Below, one piece after another: positions 36,445 through 45,264 of a stretch of DNA of 64,000 bases. How positions within the stretch are numbered: position 1 is the stretch's first letter; each line of letters starts with the position of its first letter. Source of the DNA: G963665545 sp963665545 (GTDB lineage Bacteria; Pseudomonadota; Gammaproteobacteria; Xanthomonadales; SZUA-36); the NCBI GenBank assembly GCA_963665545.2, contig CAXXKZ010000005.1, forward strand, positions 1 through 64,000, read 5' to 3'. The notes under the pieces are model-generated. The model made no database searches, was not told where the DNA came from, and saw nothing but the letters and a program-made list of their open reading frames with translations. The position numbers and the translations under genes are program-made.

Positions 36445-37692
36445 TCAGAGGTTGCCCCGCGCATCGATCGGCCAGATGTCGACCAGAGTGTCACTCCGTA
36501 CACAGTGATAGGTGTTGTAGAGATTCACTGTCGGATCGCAATGCGACGCCGTCAGCTCAACTTTCGTGCCAATTTCCAGCTGCCCCGGCTCGCCTTTGAA
36601 ACCTCCAAAAATTTCGTAGAACAGTTTGTAAACAGCAGTCTCCGAGTCTGCCGGCGGTGGGCCCGCCTCAAGGACGGCCGGGTCTACGACACCCGGAAAT
36701 ATGAGGCCAGCGTGTTCATCGCCAAGAATTTGAAATACGCATTCGAGCGGCGCACCGCTGGCAATGCGCGGCTTGGGCCCATCGAGGGCAATACTCTTAC
36801 TGCCGGCATCAATGGTGACCATGCCCCGGGCATTGTTGCTGATCACGGTGGTCTGCACGAATAGCGCGGGGTGAAATGGCTTGGGGTCATCAACCAGCAC
36901 GTTGATGGCGCCATATTCAACGTCCATGACCACGTAAGATCCAGCCTGATTTTCGGTGATAACACCGGACTGACCGTCAATCGCAAAGGTGCCACTGCCG
37001 CCACCGGTAACCACCGGTGGCGGCAGTCCATTATTCGTCAGCAGGGTGACCAGGGCCTTCAGCTTTTCGAGCTGCTGGCCGTAAACCTCAGACCTCTCCT
37101 CGGCCGTCGGTATGTGCTGCACGATGCCTGAATAATACTGCACGCCGCCAAATTGCAGGGTCTGCGATTGCGCAATCCTGGATGCCAGATCGAGTGCGGC
37201 CTCCGGGCTGGAAACACCCGTGCGGTACATCGCCTGGAGGTCCGCATCCACCAATACGGTGACCGCTTGTCCGGCGGCTGTGAAGTAACGCTCCAGTGCA
37301 GCGAGTCCGGTGATGCTGTCGGTAACTACCGAAAGCTTTGCCCCCTCCTTGATCAAGGCTATCAATTCGCCGATTACCACCTCACCCACCAGCGGCGATG
37401 AGAGGTGAATATTCGAGACGTCCGCGGCGGCCATGACGCGCGCTTCACGCACCGTGGCCGCGCATATACCGACAGCCCCGGCAGCCAGCTGCATCCTGGC
37501 GATGCGAACGCTCTTGTGGGTCTTGGCGTGCGGGCGCAGTGCAACGCCGTGAAGCGCACACAGTTCCGCCATGCGGCTGATGTTGTGCTCGAGTGCATCG
37601 AGATCGAGAATCAGCGCAGGCGTCGTCAACTTTGCCCGCGAACCTTTGACGCCGATCAGATGTTCATTTGGACGATAGCGGTTCATTGCCAC
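36445..37692 (-). CDS. D-threonine aldolase/D-serine dehydratase-like PLP enzyme (alanine racemase fold)
   Basis: A 415-residue protein of the DSD1/D-threonine aldolase family. PLP lysine near the N-terminus in LRPHAKTHKSVRIA; VTGGGSGTF is the phosphate-binding region; the divalent metal site HCDPTVNLYNTYH is at the C-terminus. The family cleaves beta-hydroxy D-amino acids to glycine and an aldehyde, or dehydrates D-serine. GTG 37692 is favoured: GGAGG lies nine bases upstream, against 15 for ATG 37686. With aldehyde dehydrogenase and Rieske enzymes nearby, a beta-hydroxy aromatic D-amino acid is a possible substrate, but this is inference. Confidence 0.88.
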   Translation of the reverse strand: MAMNRYRPNEHLIGVKGSRAKLTTPALILDLDALEHNISRMAELCALHGVALRPHAKTHKSVRIARMQLAAGAVGICAATVREARVMAAADVSNIHLSSPLVGEVVIGELIALIKEGAKLSVVTDSITGLAALERYFTAAGQAVTVLVDADLQAMYRTGVSSPEAALDLASRIAQSQTLQFGGVQYYSGIVQHIPTAEERSEVYGQQLEKLKALVTLLTNNGLPPPVVTGGGSGTFAIDGQSGVITENQAGSYVVMDVEYGAINVLVDDPKPFHPALFVQTTVISNNARGMVTIDAGSKSIALDGPKPRIASGAPLECVFQILGDEHAGLIFPGVVDPAVLEAGPPPADSETAVYKLFYEIFGGFKGEPGQLEIGTKVELTASHCDPTVNLYNTYHCVRSDTLVDIWPIDARGNL

Positions 37693-37747
37693 GGTCTGGC
37701 GCCTCCATGAGGCAAGAAATGGGTCAATACATCCTCCGAATCAGTAA

Positions 37748-37765
37748 CCATTCTATACAGAATGG
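37748..37765. promoter_or_regulatory. Variant dyad with TTC/GAA arms upstream of the D-threonine aldolase-like gene
   Basis: CCATTC-TATACA-GAATGG is a perfect dyad with the same arm length and spacing as the regulon operators but with ATTC in place of ATAC. It lies 56 bp ahead of the GTG start. It may bind a paralogous regulator or be a drifted operator; not counted among the eleven. Confidence 0.45.
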
Positions 37766-37917
37766 ACATAATTCGCCACATTTCGATTCTGTAAGCGGCC
37801 GGATCAGCAGTGATACTTGTCATTCTTTATCCATTTAATGGTTTAATATATAAGACTTTTATATTGATCCTTAGTCGTTTCACTGAAGATCCATTACTGG
37901 CGAAATTTCTGTACAAT

Positions 37918-37935
37918 CCATACTATACCGTACTG
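37918..37935. promoter_or_regulatory. Putative TetR-regulon operator, copy 11 (weak)
   Basis: CCATAC-TATACC-GTACTG: the left arm is perfect, the right arm differs at two positions. It lies about 245 bp upstream of the TonB receptor start in a 487-bp gap. The rest of the gap is AT-rich, holds no gene, and has a CGGACAATATG motif at 37945-37955 related to the palindrome at 41205. Confidence 0.5.
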
Positions 37936-38179
37936 TGTATTTACCGGACAATATGCCACTTTGCATGTTGCAGGTCCCGGCAAATTTGTAGCCGGCCGCA
38001 AACGCAGAATCCATTCGCAGTCTGTCGCGCCAGGCCGCGCTTGCAAGCCATCGAATTTCACCCGCGACGATGATGCATGATAGAGTGTGAAGTCAATTGA
38101 GGGATGTGTGCCCGGCCTAGGCCTCGTCGATCGGATTCAGATTAAGAGCCAGGGCACAACCACACTTCGGGGATATCAG

Positions 38180-40579
38180 ATGATTAACAAACGCACTTTG
38201 AAAGCCACCACGCTGGCCATAATTGCGGGCGCCTTTCTATGCCCGCCATTTGCTATGGGACAGAACGACGATGATGACGAAATCGAACTTGAAATTGAAG
38301 AGGTGATCGTCACCGCCCGTTTCAGGGAAGAATCGTTGCAGGACGTCGGCGCCAGTATTGCCGCCTATGATCAGGACATGATCAGCCGCTCAGGCATGGT
38401 CGAAGTTCAGGACCTGGCACTGCGCACAGTGGGCATGGAAGTGCTGGATCTGGGCCCCAATATCAACGACATCAATATTCGAGGCATCTCCAACGCACTG
38501 CCTACCGGCCGCGGCCTCAAAGCCCTGGCGACCACCTTTGTTGACGACGTTGCCGTGTCCGGCATTGGTTCCGGCGCCGCCACCGATTTCAACCTGTTTG
38601 ACTTCAACCGCGTGGAAATTCTCCGCGGACCACAGCCCACCTATTTCGGTGAAGGCTCGGTGGGCGGCACCATCCGCTACTTCTCGGCGGACCCGCGGCT
38701 TGATGTGGGTTTTGAAGGTGTAGCGCGGGCCGGCATCAGCACGACCAAGCACGGCGCGTCGTCGTGGCGTGCCGAGACCGCCCTGTCCATCCCCATGATC
38801 GAGGATCAATTGGCCTTGCGTGTCGTCGGCTACTACGAAGATTCGGGCGGTTTCATCGATTTACCGGTTCTGGGAACCAAGGACGGCAACAGCTTCGAGT
38901 CCGTGGGTGGCCGCGCGGTGCTGCTGTGGGAGCCCACCGAGGCCTTTACCGCCCGCTTGTCCGCCCACGTCAACCGACTTGAGTTTGGCGAAACCTATGA
39001 GATTGACCCGACCCAGGATCTGTCGTCTCTAAACGGCGATAATCTGTTTTCCAGTGCATCGGCCCCGGCCACCAACAATGACGATTTTGACCTGTACACG
39101 GCCAAGTTGTCCTACGACTTCGGAAAAATAACCGTCGAGTCGGTGACCGGCTATTTCAAGCGCGGCCTCGACAATGCAGCGGAGAGTTCAGCCAACACGG
39201 TCGGCTTCAAATTGTTTCTGGAGGGAGTGTTCGGCGTCACCGGCATAGATACACGGGTATTTGCGATCTCCGACACCGCGGAAAAAACCTTTAGCCAAGA
39301 ATTCCGTTTCATCTCTGATCTTGACGGACGGGTGAATTTTACCGGCGGTCTGTATTACAAGGATTCAACCATTGATTCTCAGGTCGCATTGATCAGTGAG
39401 GGTCTGGGGGCAACCATTATTGAGCCGCCCAACCCGCTCCTGCTTGATTCCACCCAAAAAGACGTCACCGAGCAGACTTCCGCTTTTATTGAATTCACCG
39501 GTGAGCTTACCGACCGGTTCAGACTGATCGGTGGCGTGCGTTACGTCGATGAAACCCTGACCACCACGGTGATCTCCCAGGACCTGATCAGTTTCGCCGG
39601 CTTTCTGGGTGTCGACCCGGACACCGGGTATCCGAAGTTTCCGATCGGCAATGACCTGGAACTACTGGAATCGCTGGGCATAGGCAATGTATTCGATTTC
39701 AAGCTGAAGGAATGGCTGCCCCGCATAGGTGCGGAGTTCGACCTGTCAGACGATGTGATGCTGTACGCCAATGCGGCGCGGGGCCTGAGAAATGGTGGCC
39801 TGAACCAGGTTGTTTCCGCGGCATTCGAGGCTTTTGATCCGGTAACCGGCCTGTTTGACGAGGACATTTTCAGGGACGCGCTGGAATTTTTCCCGGACAC
39901 GGTCGATACCATCGAACTCGGTGTCAAGTCGCGTTTGAACGGCGGCAGAACCACCCTGAACGCCGCGATTTTCTACTCAGACTACCAGGATGCTCAGGTG
40001 CTGGTTGGCGTCCCGACCGCTGCGATAAAAAATGCGCCGGATGTAGACATCTGGGGTGTTGAACTGGAGACATCATTCCTGATCAATGATAACTGGACGG
40101 CATTCGCCAACGGCTCATATCTGTTTGCCGAATTCACCGAAAACAAGAAGCTGACGCAGGTGCCGGGTGTCCCGGTGGAGTTCGAAGATCTCAAAAAAGG
40201 CAACCGGCCGACCAACACGCCGAAATGGACCTTCTCGGTAGGCGCCGACTTTGACTACCCGATTGGCGATGGCAATTTGTCCCTCGTCGGTCACGGCAGT
40301 TTCGCATATGTCGATAAACGCTGGGGCTCGGTGCAGAATTATCCGCTGACGCGCCTGGGCAGCATGGAAATCCTCAATTTGCGGCTCGGCCTGCGCGGTA
40401 ACAACTGGCTGCTCACAGTCTACGTTAACAACCTGTTGAATGATCTTGAGAAACAGGCCACCCTGGCGCCGTCAAACGCCGCTTTCATTGACGACAACGG
40501 CGTGCTCGATGCCAATCTGTCACAGGTATTCGTCAACCGCCCGATGACGGCCGGACTGCAGGTGCAGTTCAGCTTTTAA
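38180..40579 (+). CDS. TonB-dependent outer-membrane receptor
   Basis: About 799 residues: signal peptide (MINKRTLKATTLAIIAGAFLC), an unusual acidic stretch QNDDDDEIELEIEE before VIVTARFREESLQDV, plug motifs INIRGISNALPTGRG and RVEILRGPQPTYFGEGSVGGTIRYF, then the barrel ending with MTAGLQVQFSF. ATG 38180 follows GGGGA by seven bases. A monocistronic gene closed by a strong terminator. The substrate is probably an organic compound, not a siderophore, judging from the neighbours, but this is not provable. Confidence 0.92.
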   Translation: MINKRTLKATTLAIIAGAFLCPPFAMGQNDDDDEIELEIEEVIVTARFREESLQDVGASIAAYDQDMISRSGMVEVQDLALRTVGMEVLDLGPNINDINIRGISNALPTGRGLKALATTFVDDVAVSGIGSGAATDFNLFDFNRVEILRGPQPTYFGEGSVGGTIRYFSADPRLDVGFEGVARAGISTTKHGASSWRAETALSIPMIEDQLALRVVGYYEDSGGFIDLPVLGTKDGNSFESVGGRAVLLWEPTEAFTARLSAHVNRLEFGETYEIDPTQDLSSLNGDNLFSSASAPATNNDDFDLYTAKLSYDFGKITVESVTGYFKRGLDNAAESSANTVGFKLFLEGVFGVTGIDTRVFAISDTAEKTFSQEFRFISDLDGRVNFTGGLYYKDSTIDSQVALISEGLGATIIEPPNPLLLDSTQKDVTEQTSAFIEFTGELTDRFRLIGGVRYVDETLTTTVISQDLISFAGFLGVDPDTGYPKFPIGNDLELLESLGIGNVFDFKLKEWLPRIGAEFDLSDDVMLYANAARGLRNGGLNQVVSAAFEAFDPVTGLFDEDIFRDALEFFPDTVDTIELGVKSRLNGGRTTLNAAIFYSDYQDAQVLVGVPTAAIKNAPDVDIWGVELETSFLINDNWTAFANGSYLFAEFTENKKLTQVPGVPVEFEDLKKGNRPTNTPKWTFSVGADFDYPIGDGNLSLVGHGSFAYVDKRWGSVQNYPLTRLGSMEILNLRLGLRGNNWLLTVYVNNLLNDLEKQATLAPSNAAFIDDNGVLDANLSQVFVNRPMTAGLQVQFSF

Positions 40580-40619
40580 TTGCACCGCTGACCGGCCAAA
40601 CTGGTCAGCGACTACCGGA

Positions 40620-40653
40620 CCCGGGCGCGCCGCAGCGGCGCACCCGGGTTTTT
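40620..40653 (+). terminator. Rho-independent terminator after the TonB receptor gene
   Basis: CCCGGGCGCGCCGC and GGCGCACCCGGG pair in a long GC-rich hairpin around AGC, followed by TTTTT. Confidence 0.85.
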
Positions 40654-40733
40654 CATTTCGGCGAGGGACTGTAGCACGGCGCTTTTCAGGTGTATGCTGA
40701 ACCCGGCACCTCATCAACCTCAAACCCCAGGCC

Positions 40734-41135
40734 ATGACTGATGTAAAAGCAAGATCCAGAAGCGACCTGCTATTGTGGATGGACGCGCTGGAAAAGTATG
40801 CGCGCGACTGGGATGAGACCTTTGAACACCGGGCGAGTTACTTCACCCAGGAATTCTGGTACCTGCTCATCAATTGCATGGTAAGCGACTGGGAAGGCAC
40901 GCCATTGACTGTCAGCGGCGCCTGTCAGCACATGAAAACGGGCTCCAACAGAACCCGTGAGGAACGCATCAGAAAAGCGGTAACAGACGGTTACCTGCTC
41001 AAACGCCGCAGTCAGTCCGATGCACGCGAGGCCATCGTTGTGCCCAGCGAAAAACTGGAAAGGTTGATGATTGATCATCTCGAGCGTACCTTGAACATCA
41101 TCATCGATGCACTGCATGAACTGGACCGCCCTTAG
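40734..41135 (+). CDS. Winged-helix (MarR-like) DNA-binding protein
   Basis: A 133-residue protein. Helical N-terminus ALEKYARDWDETFEHRASYFTQEFWYLLINCMV, then a winged-helix pattern: PLTVSGACQHMKTGSNRTREERIRKAV (turn and recognition helix), GYLLKRRSQSDAREAIVVPS (wing), and a C-terminal dimer helix. It resembles MarR-type regulators that act on aromatic ligands. The palindrome at 41205-41219, between it and the next TonB receptor, is a candidate target. Confidence 0.7.
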   Translation: MTDVKARSRSDLLLWMDALEKYARDWDETFEHRASYFTQEFWYLLINCMVSDWEGTPLTVSGACQHMKTGSNRTREERIRKAVTDGYLLKRRSQSDAREAIVVPSEKLERLMIDHLERTLNIIIDALHELDRP

Positions 41136-41204
41136 GTTTACGCTAGCGCTACTTTTCACCTCACCGCCCAACGCCGTTCATCAGTCAGATACCGGAAGAT
41201 TTTG

Positions 41205-41219
41205 CGGACATATTGTCCG
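41205..41219. promoter_or_regulatory. Palindrome upstream of a TonB receptor, candidate regulator site
   Basis: CGGACA-TAT-TGTCCG is a perfect 6-bp inverted repeat with a 3-bp spacer, 73 bp ahead of the receptor start and 69 bp after the winged-helix gene. A partial relative occurs at 37945-37955 upstream of the other receptor. Confidence 0.5.
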
Positions 41220-41292
41220 TATACACAACCCTGTGCAGCCATTTAGATTGTCGCCGTCAGTCTATTGAATATTCGGCAACCGGGGACGTACC

Positions 41293-43605
41293 ATGAATGT
41301 ATCCACTAATTTGAATCACAAGACGCCATACCGCGTGGCAATGGCTGTGGCCGCCTTGCTCGCATCTGCCCAAGCCATGGCCGCCGCCGATGATGACCGT
41401 ATGACCATCGAAGAGGTGGTCGTTACCGCGGAGCGGCGCGAGGCCAATCTTCAGGATGTGCCCATCTCCGTGTCCTCATTTTCGGCGACAGATCTCGAAG
41501 ACTTTCACGTCAGAGATTTGGGCGACTTGCAAGCACTGGTTCCCAATCTCAGCATTCACGTTGGCGATGCCAACAATGCCGTTGTCTATATTCGTGGCGT
41601 GGGTCAGATCGATTCGATTGCCTTCTTCGAGCCCGGCGTCGGCATCTATCTGGATGATGTTTATCTGGGCCGCGCGCAGGGCGCGTTTCTGGATGTCCTT
41701 GACGTTGAGCGCATCGAGGTATTGCGCGGACCACAAGGCACCCTGTACGGCCGCAACACCGTCGGTGGCGCGATCAAGTATGTATCGGCGGCGCCTACCG
41801 AAGAGTTTTCTGCCAATGTCAGTGCGACATTTGGAAATTACAGCCGCACAGACGTCAAGGAATCGATCAGTGGCTCGATCGTGGAAGACCGGTTGCTGGG
41901 CAGTCTGACCGTCGCTCATTTGAGCAGGGATGGTTATTCAGAGAATCTGTTTGACGGCCGGGATGACGGAGACAAAAAGACCTTCTACGCGCGCGGCGTG
42001 CTGCAGTTCAACGCCAGCGACACGTTTTCCATACAACTCGCTGCTGACTACTCGGATTCAGATCCGGACCGATCGAGAACACCATCGAAAGTAACGCCCA
42101 TTACTATTCTTACTGTAGATCCGTACACCTTCGGTTTATCTTTTGATACCTTTCCCGCCGACCCGGATCCGTTTGTCGTCAATGCCGATTTCAACACGAT
42201 CGAACAGACCAAAACAAAGGGAGTCGACTTGAAACTGACCTGGGACATCAACCCGGCGATGACATTCAAATCCATCACCTCATACCGGGAGCTCGAATAC
42301 GGCACAGAGATCGACCTGGATGCGACACCGATCAATGCCTTCGGGATCTTCTATTTCAATGATCAGCAGCAATGGACCCAGGAATTTCAGCTCACATACC
42401 AGTCAAGCCGATTCAATGCCGTGGGGGGACTGTATTACTACAATGAAGAAGGCACCACTTTCGACGGCGGGGTGTTCAGCAATTTTCTGATCGCGCTTTC
42501 AGGCGACAGCGAATTCAGCACCGACAGCTATGCCGCATTCGGCCAGCTTGACTTCTACTTTAACGACCGTCTGACGGGACTATTCGGCGTTCGTTACACC
42601 GATGAGAAAAAATCCTACTCCCGCCGAGCCGAGGACTTCGACCTGACCGCACTGGCCGGTATCATGTTTGACCCCGAGACCTTTGCAGTGAGCTACGCCA
42701 ACCCGGAGCTACTGAATCCAGGCAGTGCGGATCTAGCGTTGGACGGCGGCATAGGCGTACCCCGCGCAGGCGCCAATCCCGACCCTGCGAATTTCGACAA
42801 CGTGTCGTTCAAGGCCGGTTTGAAATATCAAATCAGCGAGGACGCGCAGGTCTTCGGAACCATTTCTGAGGGTTTCAAAAGCGGCGGCTTCAACGGCCGC
42901 GTCGCAGATGGTCAGTTGGAGCCTTACGATGAGGAGACCCTGACCAGTTATGAGGTGGGCGTTAAGTCCCGCTGGTTGGAGAACCGGCTGCAAACGAATT
43001 TTGCCCTGTTTTACACCGACTACGAGAATCTTCAGGTCAGCAGTTTTGAAGCCACCGCTGACGGTATGACGTTCATCCCGGTGTTTACCAATGCCGGGGC
43101 GGCCACCATCAAGGGTGCTGAATTGGAATTAACGGCCTTGATGACCGACCGCCTGACCCTGATGGCAAACGTGGGCTACCTGGATGCCGGCTACGATGAG
43201 TTTTTTGCCGAGCCAGACCCTGTTACGGGCGAAGTCGTTGATGTGAGCGATGAGCGTGAAATCGTAAATTCGCCCAAGTGGGATACGTTCCTGGGATTCG
43301 CTTACAGCATTCCACTGTCATCGGGAGCGGGCCTGACTTTGTTTGGCAACTGGTCCCACAGGAGCAAGACCTATCTGGAGGTCAACAGCAGCGAAAACCT
43401 GGCTCAGGGCGCCTATTCCCTGTTCGATGCATCAATTGCCTATGACTCAGCCAACGGACTCTGGCGCGTGGCACTGGGTGGCAAGAATCTGACGGATGAG
43501 GAATACCGCACCCACGCGTTCGATCTGTCCGCTTTTCCCGGTGTGGAACTGGGTTATTACAACCCGCCGCGGACCTGCTATCTGACCGCCGCATACCGAT
43601 TCTAG
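41293..43605 (+). CDS. TonB-dependent outer-membrane receptor
   Basis: A 770-residue receptor: signal peptide ending AQAMAAA, TMTIEEVVVTAERREANLQ-like TonB box, plug motifs YIRGVGQIDSIAFFEPGVG and RIEVLRGPQGTLYGRNTVGGAIKYV, and a barrel ending CYLTAAYRF with the terminal aromatic residue. The frame is intact, unlike the receptor at 27.5-29.7 kb. It precedes an alpha/beta hydrolase by 30 bp on the same strand, so hydrolysis of the imported compound is a reasonable inference. Confidence 0.93.
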   Translation: MNVSTNLNHKTPYRVAMAVAALLASAQAMAAADDDRMTIEEVVVTAERREANLQDVPISVSSFSATDLEDFHVRDLGDLQALVPNLSIHVGDANNAVVYIRGVGQIDSIAFFEPGVGIYLDDVYLGRAQGAFLDVLDVERIEVLRGPQGTLYGRNTVGGAIKYVSAAPTEEFSANVSATFGNYSRTDVKESISGSIVEDRLLGSLTVAHLSRDGYSENLFDGRDDGDKKTFYARGVLQFNASDTFSIQLAADYSDSDPDRSRTPSKVTPITILTVDPYTFGLSFDTFPADPDPFVVNADFNTIEQTKTKGVDLKLTWDINPAMTFKSITSYRELEYGTEIDLDATPINAFGIFYFNDQQQWTQEFQLTYQSSRFNAVGGLYYYNEEGTTFDGGVFSNFLIALSGDSEFSTDSYAAFGQLDFYFNDRLTGLFGVRYTDEKKSYSRRAEDFDLTALAGIMFDPETFAVSYANPELLNPGSADLALDGGIGVPRAGANPDPANFDNVSFKAGLKYQISEDAQVFGTISEGFKSGGFNGRVADGQLEPYDEETLTSYEVGVKSRWLENRLQTNFALFYTDYENLQVSSFEATADGMTFIPVFTNAGAATIKGAELELTALMTDRLTLMANVGYLDAGYDEFFAEPDPVTGEVVDVSDEREIVNSPKWDTFLGFAYSIPLSSGAGLTLFGNWSHRSKTYLEVNSSENLAQGAYSLFDASIAYDSANGLWRVALGGKNLTDEEYRTHAFDLSAFPGVELGYYNPPRTCYLTAAYRF

Positions 43606-43635
43606 CAGCGACAAGTCTGCTGCACTGGGGTAACG

Positions 43636-44673
43636 ATGTTGCTGCACCTCGATGGCATCCGCTCGGACATTGTCGCTACGAGTCGAATTCGTAGCCACGT
43701 CCTGTCCAGCGGACAAGACAATGGTACAACCATCGCCTTTGCGCATGGAAATATGTCGGCAGCTACCTATTTCGAAGAACTCATGTTGGGCATGCCGGCA
43801 CAGTTCCACTGCCTGGCCCCCGACTTGAGGGGCTACGGCGATACACAGGATCTCCCAATTGACGCCACCCGGGGGGCACGCGACACGGCGGACGACCTGA
43901 TGGCCCTGTTTGAGGCCCTCGATATCAAGTCGGCACACCTGGTGGGATGGTCGGCCGGCGCCGGCATGATGATGCAGTTTGCCCTTGACTATCCGGCAAC
44001 CGTCGCCTCGCTCACACTCATCGCGCCCGTTAGTCCTTACGGATTTGGCGGCAGCACTGATCTGCAGGGCACCCCGATCGCCAGCGATTTTGCCGGTTCG
44101 GGCGGCGGCACCGTGGGCAGCGATACCGTTGAGCAAATTCGTCTCGGCGACCCGCACTCGAATTCACCCCAGGCACCTCGTCACCTGCTGCGCAACTACT
44201 TCGTGAACCCGCCATTTCGCCATGACCGCGAGGAATTACTCGTCCGGGCAACTTTGAAGCAGAAACTTGGCGATCAGCGTTATCCTGGCGACTGCCTGCC
44301 ATCACCACACTGGCCACATGTTGCCCCGGGCAAGTGGGGGCCGATCAATGCCGTGAGTCCCAAGTACTTCAATACCAGTGCGATCGTCGATCTGCCAGAC
44401 AAGCCGCCCATTTTGTGGATCCGCGGTGATGCCGACGTCATCATCAGTGACAATTCATTGTTCGACCACGCCACCCTGTCGCCCTCCACCCATCGCCCAC
44501 AACCCATGGTCGGGCAGATGCGCGAAGTGCTGGACCGCTATGAACAGTCCGGCGGCTATGTCGAGGAAGTTGTCATGGACGGCATCGGTCATTCACCCTT
44601 TCTGGAAGACAAAAACCTGTTTCTAAGCAAATTTTCCCAATTCCTGCAAACCATCAGCCCGACCTCCGAGTAG
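43636..44673 (+). CDS. Alpha/beta hydrolase
   Basis: A 345-residue hydrolase: oxyanion region FAHGNMSAATYFEELM, nucleophile elbow LVGWSAGAGMMMQF, acid in RGDADVIIS, histidine in GIGHSPFLED. An insertion between the core strands (residues about 140-235) forms a cap. No signal peptide, so it acts in the cytoplasm. Esterase, lactonase or haloalkane-type activity cannot be separated by sequence alone. It is downstream of a TonB receptor and upstream of the dehydratase pair. Confidence 0.88.
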   Translation: MLLHLDGIRSDIVATSRIRSHVLSSGQDNGTTIAFAHGNMSAATYFEELMLGMPAQFHCLAPDLRGYGDTQDLPIDATRGARDTADDLMALFEALDIKSAHLVGWSAGAGMMMQFALDYPATVASLTLIAPVSPYGFGGSTDLQGTPIASDFAGSGGGTVGSDTVEQIRLGDPHSNSPQAPRHLLRNYFVNPPFRHDREELLVRATLKQKLGDQRYPGDCLPSPHWPHVAPGKWGPINAVSPKYFNTSAIVDLPDKPPILWIRGDADVIISDNSLFDHATLSPSTHRPQPMVGQMREVLDRYEQSGGYVEEVVMDGIGHSPFLEDKNLFLSKFSQFLQTISPTSE

Positions 44674-44785
44674 ATCGGCGCTTTTCGCTCGCGAACGCCG
44701 GCCTGGTACGAAAATAATTACCGCCCGCGGCACCTCCAGCCTGTATATTGGGGCCACTGCCGCAAGAACCCCCGGGAGACGATTA

Positions 44786-45250
44786 GTGGTAAGTAAAGCC
44801 GACATCGGTGTGTGCGGGCCGCCCTACGAATTCCGCGTGGAATTGGGCAAAGTGCGCGAGTTCGCCCGCGCCATTAAGGGCGACATTGCAGCGTTCGTCG
44901 AGGGAACCGAACCCACCAGCCCGCCTACCTTTACGGTCGTCGCACATCGCTTCTGGGGTTATACCCTGGACGCACCAGGAGACTCCCCCCTGGCCAATAT
45001 CGACGTCAGCAAGGACCTGCTGTTACACGCCGAAGAGAAATACGAATTCCATGGCCCACCACCCAGGGCCGGTGACGTGTTGACTGCACAAACCGGCATA
45101 TCCGACGTCTTCGAGAAGGAAGGCCGCCGTGGCGGCAAGCTGATATTTATCGTCATCGAAACCGTGTTTGAAGACCTCAGTGGCAAAAAGGTGTTGACCA
45201 GCCGCACGACGGTCGTCAAGACCGAACATGCGCCGAATGACGACGCATAG
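44786..45250 (+). CDS. FAS1-like/MaoC N-terminal hot-dog dehydratase subunit
   Basis: A 154-residue hot-dog protein of the MaoC N-terminal (FAS1-like dehydratase) family: YEFRVELGKVREFARAIKGD, ADPTFTVV-like APTFTVVAHRFWG region (here SPPTFTVVAHRF), LLHAEEKYEFHGPPPRAGDVLTAQT. It starts with GTG and has GGGAG seven bases ahead. These proteins form heterodimers with a partner half to hydrate or dehydrate acyl-CoAs; the partner is the next gene, 14 bp away. Confidence 0.87.
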   Translation: MVSKADIGVCGPPYEFRVELGKVREFARAIKGDIAAFVEGTEPTSPPTFTVVAHRFWGYTLDAPGDSPLANIDVSKDLLLHAEEKYEFHGPPPRAGDVLTAQTGISDVFEKEGRRGGKLIFIVIETVFEDLSGKKVLTSRTTVVKTEHAPNDDA

Positions 45251-45264
45251 GGGGATCGGGAACA

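Noticed and set aside
43606..43635. Terminator hairpin after the 41.3-kb TonB receptor
   Set aside because: Only a short weak GCAG/CTGC stem with no T tract; the 30-bp gap suggests cotranscription with the hydrolase instead.
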